Source: Trueperaceae bacterium (GTDB taxonomy: Bacteria > Deinococcota > Deinococci > Deinococcales > Trueperaceae). From it: 36,804 bases of DNA. The stretch is from the NCBI GenBank assembly GCA_007130355.1, contig SLSQ01000061.1, forward strand, positions 1 to 36,804, written 5' to 3'. Every line of letters begins with the position of its first letter. Position 1 is the stretch's first letter. This document shows positions 31,122-36,804 of this stretch, piece after piece. The notes under the pieces were generated by a model. It had not been told where the DNA came from. It was given only the letters and a program-made list of their open reading frames with translations, and searched no databases. Made by a program: the position numbers and the translations under genes.

Positions 31122-31826
31122 TCAGAACCCGGGCGGCATCGGGAACTCGGGCAGATCCATCCGGGTCGACCCCGCCGGCACCTCGAACGCGCCCGCCTCG
31201 GGCGGGCCGGGCCGATGGTTCGTGAAGTCGACGCGGACGCCCTCGTCGTCCTCGGTACGCACCACGCGGCCCTCGGCCCGGTCGAACCAGAAGGTCGAGC
31301 CGTGCACGGTCCCGTCCTCCTCGGTCACGTCGACCCGCCACCGCTCGGCCGTCCGACCGTCCACCTCGTCGGATCCGAGGCGTTCGCAGCGGAACCGATC
31401 CGGCTCGGCGACGCACGGGTGGGCGGGATCGTCGGGCGCGGTCACGACCGGGGCGAACCCCTGCTCGGCCAGTTCGGGGAACTCGTCGGGCCCGAACACC
31501 GTCACCACGTGCATGTCGCCCGGGATCAGGGCGGTCACCTCGACCCCATCGGGGACGAGCCGCAGCAGCATGACGACCTCCATCCCCGACTCGGAGAAGG
31601 CGAGGCGCACGTCGCGCGCGTCGACCGCCAGGTTCGCGTCCATCGGCGCCTGGCCGGGCGCGGTGATCGTCAGGTCGGTCGTGAACGGTTCGGCGAACCA
31701 GGTCCAGGACTCCTGCGCGGCGGCGGCCGGCGCGAGCGTCAGGGCGAGGGCGAGAAGCGCGGCGGGACGGGCGGCAGGACGAGCGGCGGGACGGGACGGG
31801 GCATGAAGTCGGGCACGGGTTCGCAT
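31122..31826 (-). CDS. Secreted protein with LolA/DUF4412-like features
   Basis: A 234-residue exported protein. The signal peptide is long and unusual: three near-repeats of RPAARPA precede the hydrophobic core LLALALTLAPAAAAQ. The mature part is a series of beta-strands: FTTDLTITAPGQAPMDANLAV, MEVVMLLRLVPDGVEVTALIPG, an HPCVAEPDRFRCERLG segment with two cysteines likely to pair, then ERWRVDVTEEDGTVHGSTFWFDRAEGRVVR and VDFTNHRPGPPEAGAFEVPAG. The ending (FWFD, later F-x-VPAG) resembles outer-membrane lipoprotein-sorting LolA or DUF4412 proteins; this is a pattern judgement only. ATG at 31826 with GGAGG about 8 nt upstream. Function unknown. Confidence 0.78.
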   Translation of the reverse strand: MRTRARLHAPSRPAARPAARPAALLALALTLAPAAAAQESWTWFAEPFTTDLTITAPGQAPMDANLAVDARDVRLAFSESGMEVVMLLRLVPDGVEVTALIPGDMHVVTVFGPDEFPELAEQGFAPVVTAPDDPAHPCVAEPDRFRCERLGSDEVDGRTAERWRVDVTEEDGTVHGSTFWFDRAEGRVVRTEDDEGVRVDFTNHRPGPPEAGAFEVPAGSTRMDLPEFPMPPGF

Positions 31827-31849
31827 GGTGGAAGCCTCCTTGGCACCCC

Positions 31850-31855
31850 AGCCTA
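31850..31855 (-). promoter_or_regulatory. Candidate -10 box for secreted protein gene
   Basis: Minus-strand TAGGCT lies 23 nt before the ATG at 31826. It would leave a short leader carrying AAGGAGG, so this is an SD-led rather than leaderless promoter. No -35 is recognised. Confidence 0.35.
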
Positions 31856-31906
31856 CGTCGCGACGGAGCCAATACCCCGTGGCCCGCGCCGCCGACCGAC
31901 GCGGCG

Positions 31907-32767
31907 TCAGGTCACGGTCGTGCACCCGAGCGTCGCGAAGGTCGTCAGCTCGATGCCGAGCCGCTCGACCCGGTCCCGGACGCGCGGGTCGGTCAGCGCC
32001 GCGAGCTCGACCTCGCGGTGCCCGTAGGCGTCTCCGGCGTCGCTGTCGTAGCCGGGGTGGCACACCAGTTCGGTGATCCCTTGGCCCAGTCCGCTGAGGA
32101 TGGCGAGGAGCCGCTCCACCGTCGCGCGTTCCCCCAGGAACCGAACGTCGAACGCGTCGGGCGACGGCACCTCGCCCGAGCCCCGCGTCGCCGCCCGCAC
32201 CGCCGGGAGCCTCCGGACCACGTCGGTGACCGCCTGCGGGAGTCCCCCCCAGGCGCGCAGCTCGCGTTCGACCCGCTCGACGAACGCCCGGCCGCCCCGG
32301 CGCATCGGAAGCCGGTGACGGAACGCGATCCGGACCATCGCCTCGGCGCACGAGGCGCTGAGCGAACCGACCATCATGTGGGAGTCCAGGTGGTCGGGGA
32401 GCCCACCCGCCAATCGGACGAAGCGGTCGAACTGGGCCTCGACCTCCGCCTCGACCTCGTCCCGGGCCCAGGTGTACGGCAGGCCCAGACCCCGCGTGAC
32501 GCTGACGAACGAGCCGTCGCTGCGCACCAGGCTGGGGATCCGATCGGGCGGCAGCACGGGCCGCCCGTACGTCAGGTTCACGTGCAGGCCGACGCCGAGC
32601 TCCGGCGCCTCGCGCCGCACCCGTTCGAAACCGTCCTCCGCCGCGGGTCGGTTCACCATCGCGGTGGTCGAGGTGACGATCCCGTGCCGGTGCGCCTCGA
32701 CGATGCCGCGGTTGACGCCGACGGACATGCCCAGGTCGTCGGCGTTGACGATCAGTCGTTTCGCCAC
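31907..32767 (-). CDS. YdjC/ChbG family carbohydrate deacetylase
   Basis: A 286-residue metal-dependent deacetylase-fold protein of the YdjC/ChbG family, whose characterised members remove acetyl groups from chito-oligosaccharides. Metal ligands are visible: the Asp pair in RLIVNADDLGMS at the N-terminus, the His in DHLDSHMMV, and the later HPGYDSDAG. The GVGLHVNLTYGRPVLP segment is also typical. I chose the GTG at 32767 because the conserved strand begins four residues later; this makes the gene overlap the end of the DUF4105 gene by 16 nt. It is the last gene of a five-gene minus-strand run with an AlgJ-like acetylation protein and two lipases, so a polysaccharide substrate fits the context. 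Confidence 0.9.
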   Translation of the reverse strand: MAKRLIVNADDLGMSVGVNRGIVEAHRHGIVTSTTAMVNRPAAEDGFERVRREAPELGVGLHVNLTYGRPVLPPDRIPSLVRSDGSFVSVTRGLGLPYTWARDEVEAEVEAQFDRFVRLAGGLPDHLDSHMMVGSLSASCAEAMVRIAFRHRLPMRRGGRAFVERVERELRAWGGLPQAVTDVVRRLPAVRAATRGSGEVPSPDAFDVRFLGERATVERLLAILSGLGQGITELVCHPGYDSDAGDAYGHREVELAALTDPRVRDRVERLGIELTTFATLGCTTVT

Positions 32768-33528
32768 GGCGCACGGACCCGTTCGGAGAACTCCGCGACC
32801 GGACCGATCGCGTTCGCCCGCGCCCGGATCGCGTGCGCGTCGCGCAGCTCGCGCTCGGACGCGTTCGTATCGATCCAGCCCTTGCGGTACAGCAACGTAG
32901 ACGACCGGCCCGGCATCACGTCGGCGAGCGTGAACGGTGGGAAGCTGCCGGGGCGGACCTGGTTGGCGTGCCGGCGCAGCAGGTTCGTGCAGTTGGCGCG
33001 GAGGCTGTCGTAGCGGCGCGGCCGCTCGGCCAGGGCGTTGGCGGTCGCGACCGTCGTCAGGAAGAACGCCTGCGCCTCGATCATTGGCGTCACCAACGGG
33101 TAGAGGTGCAACTCGTGCTCGCGGTGGACCGTCCGGCCGAGGAACAGGTCGCGCTCGTCGCCGAACACGTAGATCAGCTCGTACGCCCCGAACAGCCCGG
33201 CCACGATCGAATACCTCTGATCGGTCCGCTGGCGCGCTTCGATCGACAGCGCCAGGAAGTCGTCCTCGAACTCGAACGCCACGAAGGTGTGCGCCACGAA
33301 CGGCAGGCTCGGGACGAACGGCTCGACCACGAACCAGAGGCGTCGGATCCGGTCCAGCTCGTAGCGGCGCGTGGTCCAGCGGATCTCCGGAGGGCCGCCG
33401 GGCGGGTGGCGGCCGTCGCGCACGTTCTCGATCGTGACCTTGCCGTCCGCGATCTCGGCGCGGGCCCGGCGGGCGTGCTCCGGCTTCCACGGCGCCCGCC
33501 GGTCGTCGCCCGTCGCGCCGCCGCTCAC
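32752..33528 (-). CDS. DUF4105 (Lnb N-terminal-like) protein
   Basis: A 258-residue protein matching the DUF4105/Lnb N-terminal periplasmic domain pattern: WKPEHARRARAEI at the start, VTIENVRDGRH, VAHTFVAFEFEDDFLALSIEAR, YSIVAGLFGAYELIYVFGDERDL, LHLYPLVTP, and ANCTNLLRRH with its conserved Asn-Cys-Thr. The His in AHTF and the Cys in NCT are candidate active-site residues. No signal peptide is visible with this start, which is odd for a domain usually found outside the membrane. The GTG at 33528 overlaps the upstream lipase stop by 4 nt. Biochemical function is unknown for the family in general. Confidence 0.82.
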   Translation of the reverse strand: MSGGATGDDRRAPWKPEHARRARAEIADGKVTIENVRDGRHPPGGPPEIRWTTRRYELDRIRRLWFVVEPFVPSLPFVAHTFVAFEFEDDFLALSIEARQRTDQRYSIVAGLFGAYELIYVFGDERDLFLGRTVHREHELHLYPLVTPMIEAQAFFLTTVATANALAERPRRYDSLRANCTNLLRRHANQVRPGSFPPFTLADVMPGRSSTLLYRKGWIDTNASERELRDAHAIRARANAIGPVAEFSERVRAPWRND

Positions 33529-34814
33529 TCCCCGCACGTCGACGGCGCGGGCACGCCGGCCGCCCGGTCGTGGATCCATCCGACCGCGGCCTCGAACCCG
33601 GCCGGGCGGGTGTCGCGATGCCGTGCGACCGGATCGTTGAGGTAGCGGACGTCGCTACCCAGGCCGCAGAGCGCCTGGACGAACCGTTCCTGCGTCGCAT
33701 CGTGCACGATGACGTCGTTCCCGCCCTGCACCACCAGCGCCGGGAGGCCGTGGCCGGAAAGGCCGGTGCGGTTCTCGCGGAACAACGCGTGCAGTTCGGG
33801 GTGCGTGGCGTCCAAGGTGCCGCGCCGCAGCGAATCGGCGAACGCCGCGTCGAACATCGCGTCGACGTCGAACGGGTACACCTGCTGCGCCCGGTCGACG
33901 CACACCTGGACCGCCTCGCGCTGCAGGCTCGGGAGCCACCGCTCGGCCAGAACCGTCTTGGGCCGGACCCGGTCGACGCCGTACACCGACGACCAGGCGG
34001 CCAGCACGTACGGCGCGTAGTACGGCCCCTCGCGGAACAACGCCTCGACGTCGGTGGTGGCGGCGTACCCGATCGCACCGGCGAGCGGCACCTCGGGCGC
34101 GTAGTCGGCGACCCGGTCGGCGGCGGCGAAGGCGGCGTGGCCGCCCTGGGAGTACCCGCCGGTGACCACCGCCTCCTCGAGCGTGCCCATCCAGATCGCC
34201 TCCTCGAAGGTCGTACGGACCGCCCGCGCGGCGTCCAGCAGTACGTGCGCTTCGCTGGCGGCGTGGAAGTACGCCTGCGGCCGGTCCGGATCCTCGAAGC
34301 CGAGATAGTCGGGGAACACGGTTACGATGCCGCGCGCGGCGTACGGCGCCAGGTAGCCGCGGTAGTCGCCGAGCGGGGCGGGCAGGTCCGCCTCGCGCGA
34401 GGGGGCGCACACGTCGGCGAGGCCGGTGGTCCCGGAGCCGAACACGTAGAGCGGCGCGCGCTCGCGCGACGGCTCGACCGGCACGAACAGGGTGGCCGGA
34501 ACCACGACGGTGCCACCGTCCAGGCCGGTGGTCGCGAAGCGCAGGCCGTACACGTCGACCGCGTTCTCGGTCTCGGGCGGACCGTAGCGCCCGAACGACG
34601 CCGCCGCCGCGGCCTGCACCTGTTCGGCCGAGAGGCGTTCCTCGTAGGTCACCTCGACCACCTGACCGGGCGTCGCGTCGGCGGCCTCGACGGGCTGCTG
34701 CGCGACCCCGGTCGCGGTCGCCGCGAGCGCGAGCAGCGCCGCGGCGCCCGCGACGAGGTGCGTGCGGAGGTTCGGGGCGGTCAGGGACGCGGATCGGAAC
34801 CGGTCGTACGGCAT
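33525..34814 (-). CDS. Secretory lipase-like alpha/beta hydrolase (second copy)
   Basis: A 429-residue exported hydrolase of the secretory lipase (LIP) type. A signal peptide at about 1-39 ends ATGVAQ. The catalytic Ser222 lies in GGYSQGGHAAF; the Asp is probably in VVQGGNDVIVHD and the His in the following ARHRDTRP segment. Four or more cysteines (DVCAPSR, VCVDRA, LCGLGS, STCGE) suggest disulfides. I chose the ATG at 34814, preceded by AAGGAGG only 4 nt away, because it places a basic region before the hydrophobic core. An alternative ATG at 34877 overlaps the upstream stop (ATGA) and would add 21 residues. Paralogue of the upstream lipase. Substrate: an ester, not further defined. Confidence 0.88.
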   Translation of the reverse strand: MPYDRFRSASLTAPNLRTHLVAGAAALLALAATATGVAQQPVEAADATPGQVVEVTYEERLSAEQVQAAAAASFGRYGPPETENAVDVYGLRFATTGLDGGTVVVPATLFVPVEPSRERAPLYVFGSGTTGLADVCAPSREADLPAPLGDYRGYLAPYAARGIVTVFPDYLGFEDPDRPQAYFHAASEAHVLLDAARAVRTTFEEAIWMGTLEEAVVTGGYSQGGHAAFAAADRVADYAPEVPLAGAIGYAATTDVEALFREGPYYAPYVLAAWSSVYGVDRVRPKTVLAERWLPSLQREAVQVCVDRAQQVYPFDVDAMFDAAFADSLRRGTLDATHPELHALFRENRTGLSGHGLPALVVQGGNDVIVHDATQERFVQALCGLGSDVRYLNDPVARHRDTRPAGFEAAVGWIHDRAAGVPAPSTCGE

Positions 34815-34873
34815 GGGACCTCCTTCGGGCGGTGGCGTTCCGGCGACGTCGGCGGTGGTCGCGGTCGGGGCGG

Positions 34874-36115
34874 TCATCGAAGCACCGAATCGCAGTCGGT
34901 CGGCGCGGGCGTCCCGGCGACCCGGTCGCGCATCCATTCGAGCGCGGCGTCGAACCCGAGGTAGCGGGTCTCGTGCCGCGTGCGGGCGTAGTTCGGGTAG
35001 CGGACGGCGCTGCCGAGGTCGCACAGCCGCGCGACGAACCGGTGCTGGTCCTCGAGCGGCGCGACCGGGTCGTCGACGCCCTGCAGCACGATCGCCGGAA
35101 GTCCGTGCGGCCGGACGCCGGTCCGGTTCTCCTTCACCAGCGCGTGCAGCTCCGGATGGGTGGTCGCGAGGCGGCCGGCTTCGAGCGAGGCGGCAAGCTC
35201 CGGTTCGAGCAGCGCCGCCGGATCGCCCGGGTAGGCGCCCTGGGCCTCGAGGATGCAGAGACGCTCCACGTCGGAGGCGAGCCGGCTGGCGTACGGCTCC
35301 TGCAACAGCGCGGCCGCGTCGATTCGCTCGCGCCCGTACGCCTGTTCGTACGCGACGAAGATCCACGGGGCGACGTAGGTGAAGGCGCGCAGGACCACGT
35401 CGACCTCGCCGCTGGGGCCGAACCCGGCGACGCCGGCCAGGGGCACGTCGGGCGCGTAGTCGGCGGCGCGATCGGCGGCGGCGAAGGCGGCGTGCCCGCC
35501 CTGCGAGAACCCGCTCACGAAGGCGTGCTCGACCACCAGATCGGGGCCGAGCCCTTCGAGCACGTCCGTCGCGGCTCGGAGCGCGTCGAGCACCACGTGC
35601 GCCTCGGCGTCGGCGACGAAGTACGGTTGCAGCCGGTCGGGGTCGAAGAAGCCACCGTAGGTGGGCACCACGGTCGGCATCCCCTGCCCCGCCCAGGCCA
35701 GGCCGTAGAGGACGTACGAACCGGTCGAGGCGAGCTCGCCCCGCTCGAGGTACGGCCGCGAGGGGGCGCAGGCGTCGACCAGCCCGCTCGAGCCGGGCGC
35801 GAAGGCGTGCACGGCGCCGGCGTCGACGGGGTCGTGCGGCACGAACAGGTGCGCGAGCCCCACGACCGGATCGTCGTGCTCGGTCCGCGTCTCGAAGCGG
35901 AGCAGGTACACGTCGACCCCGCTGCGGACGCTGGGCGGGTCGCGCCCGTCGTTGCGGAACCGGCTGGCGGTCCGGTCGTCGACCTGCTGCGCGGTGAACG
36001 ATTCGCCCCGCTCGACCTCGAGGAGGCGGCCGGGCTGCGCCCAGGCGCAGGAACCGATCAGGATCAGGACCGTCGCGAGCACGGCGGGGACGAGGCGCGG
36101 GCGGCGGACGCTCAC
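34874..36115 (-). CDS. Secretory lipase-like alpha/beta hydrolase (first copy)
   Basis: A 413-residue exported hydrolase, paralogous to the one downstream. The signal peptide VSVRRPRLVPAVLATVLILI ends SCAWAQ (about 27 residues). Shared landmarks with the second copy: FAPGSSGLVDACAPSR, GFSQGGHAAFAAADRAADYAPDVPLAG (nucleophile Ser204), THPELHALVKENRTG, HGLPAIVLQGVDDPV (Asp) and ARTRHETRYLG (His). The two copies differ widely outside these blocks, so the duplication is old. The GTG at 36115 overlaps the AlgJ-like gene stop by 4 nt. Upstream frame extension is a shadow. Either lipid esters or acyl groups on a surface polymer could be the substrate. Confidence 0.88.
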   Translation of the reverse strand: MSVRRPRLVPAVLATVLILIGSCAWAQPGRLLEVERGESFTAQQVDDRTASRFRNDGRDPPSVRSGVDVYLLRFETRTEHDDPVVGLAHLFVPHDPVDAGAVHAFAPGSSGLVDACAPSRPYLERGELASTGSYVLYGLAWAGQGMPTVVPTYGGFFDPDRLQPYFVADAEAHVVLDALRAATDVLEGLGPDLVVEHAFVSGFSQGGHAAFAAADRAADYAPDVPLAGVAGFGPSGEVDVVLRAFTYVAPWIFVAYEQAYGRERIDAAALLQEPYASRLASDVERLCILEAQGAYPGDPAALLEPELAASLEAGRLATTHPELHALVKENRTGVRPHGLPAIVLQGVDDPVAPLEDQHRFVARLCDLGSAVRYPNYARTRHETRYLGFDAALEWMRDRVAGTPAPTDCDSVLR

Positions 36116-36804
36116 CAGCTCGCCCCGTCCGGCACGTACTCGGCGACGGTCAGGTAGCGCTCCGGAATCTCCCACACCACCACCTCCGGCGGGCTGGTGC
36201 GCAACGCCTCCCCCTCCAGGTAGCGCCGCATCGGCTCCCACGGGCCCAGGCCGGAGAGCGACGCGTCGACCAGGTCGGCGCCGAGCGCGCGGCGCAGCGC
36301 GCCCGGCAGGTCCCAGGCGGGGTCGGCGCTGTACGACGTTCCGACCAGCGTTAGGGGCAGGCGCACCTCGGCGAACAGGTCGTTCCCGGCCGGTTCGGCC
36401 GGCACGGTCGTGGGGACCGCGACGCGGTCCGGCGGCGGCCCGAGCACCGCCGTGAACGGTCCCAGGTCGAGGAACGGCAGCAGGTCGCCCGGCCGTTCGG
36501 TCTGCCGGGCACGGTCGACGAGGAACCGCTCCTCCCCGGCGCCCGCGAACGCCGTGCGCGTCCGGATCGTCGCCGCGATCGCGTCCGCCGCCGCTTCGGC
36601 GCCCGCCGGCGTCCAGTGCGTGTCCGTGCGCAGGTAGGCCGCTTCGGGGTCGCGGCTCAGCGCCGGGCGCAGGTCGGCCACGACCACCTCGCGCCGCTCG
36701 AGCGCGGCGAGGAACGCGTCGTAGCGCCGCTCGGCGCCCGACGGCAGGGGCGACGGCGCGGCGTGCGCGACGATCCGCGCCTTGGCCGGCACGGGCGCGA
36801 CCAC
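36112..36804 (-). CDS. AlgX/AlgJ-like SGNH O-acetyltransferase (5' end outside window)
   Basis: At least 230 C-terminal residues of an AlgJ/AlgX-type SGNH-fold protein; the N-terminus lies beyond the right edge. In this family an Asp-His pair and a Ser form the triad that moves acetyl groups onto exopolysaccharides. They appear here as TDTHWTPAG and as the Ser of LVGTSYSAD. The end has PPEVVVWEIPERYL, the usual AlgJ ending strand. In alginate systems such proteins work with a membrane-bound AlgI (MBOAT) acyltransferase, which may lie just upstream outside the window. It is the first visible gene of the run with two lipases, DUF4105 and a deacetylase. Confidence 0.85.
   Translation of the reverse strand: MVAPVPAKARIVAHAAPSPLPSGAERRYDAFLAALERREVVVADLRPALSRDPEAAYLRTDTHWTPAGAEAAADAIAATIRTRTAFAGAGEERFLVDRARQTERPGDLLPFLDLGPFTAVLGPPPDRVAVPTTVPAEPAGNDLFAEVRLPLTLVGTSYSADPAWDLPGALRRALGADLVDASLSGLGPWEPMRRYLEGEALRTSPPEVVVWEIPERYLTVAEYVPDGASW

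Noticed and set aside
36112-36804. The GTG at the right edge as the true start of the AlgJ-like gene
   Set aside because: The frame is open to the window edge and the sequence begins mid-domain, so the start must lie outside.

Overview
This is a 36.8 kb piece of a very GC-rich bacterial chromosome. It is densely packed with about 31 protein genes, many overlapping by 4 nt at NTGA junctions. I see no rRNA, tRNA, CRISPR array, prophage or insertion sequence. Signal peptides, a lipobox lipoprotein and an AlgX/AlgJ-type acetylation protein suggest a diderm-like envelope. Several genes carry a TANNNT -10 box only 6-8 nt before the start codon with no Shine-Dalgarno, the leaderless arrangement known to be common in Deinococcus. 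With the GC content and gene set, this points tentatively to a Deinococcota (Trueperaceae-like) organism; Actinomycetota or Chloroflexota cannot be excluded without a phylogeny.

Layout. 1-5121: an MFS transporter and a GNAT acetyltransferase (minus), then two convergent diguanylate cyclases with related GAF sensor regions. 5266-12011: an oligopeptide/dipeptide uptake locus (binding protein plus M20 dipeptidase on minus, two permeases on plus, no ATPase in the window) and a class C beta-lactamase-like serine hydrolase with a membrane tail. 12058-15885: a histidine kinase, an OmpR-type regulator and a secreted acidic protein form one operon, divergent from a second secreted acidic protein. The region between them carries 11-bp-phased TTCAG direct repeats on both strands. 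15996-20311: a cation/proton antiporter fused to Usp-like and PTS EIIA domains, and formate-tetrahydrofolate ligase. 20423-22627: secreted beta-helix and kelch proteins.

22921-28620 is the most unusual region. Four translationally coupled genes encode a periplasmic solute-binding-like protein, a membrane HAMP-PAS-PAS-GGDEF-EAL protein (degenerate GGDQF, intact EAL), a double-domain KaiC ATPase and a KaiB protein. No KaiA is present. The arrangement suggests a Kai-type ATPase switch or timer coupled to extracellular ligand sensing and cyclic-di-GMP turnover.

28672-36804: a Gfo/Idh/MocA oxidoreductase, a tandem fluoride-channel pair, a lipoprotein and a secreted protein, then a five-gene minus-strand run. 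That run holds an AlgJ-like SGNH protein, two secretory-lipase paralogues, a DUF4105 protein and a YdjC/ChbG deacetylase, and looks like an envelope or exopolymer processing operon.

No gene-free stretch exceeds 300 bases. The longest gaps are 14842-15120 (divergent regulatory region with the TTCAG repeats) and 22628-22920 (divergent upstream region of the kelch gene and the Kai operon, where I see no convincing promoter).
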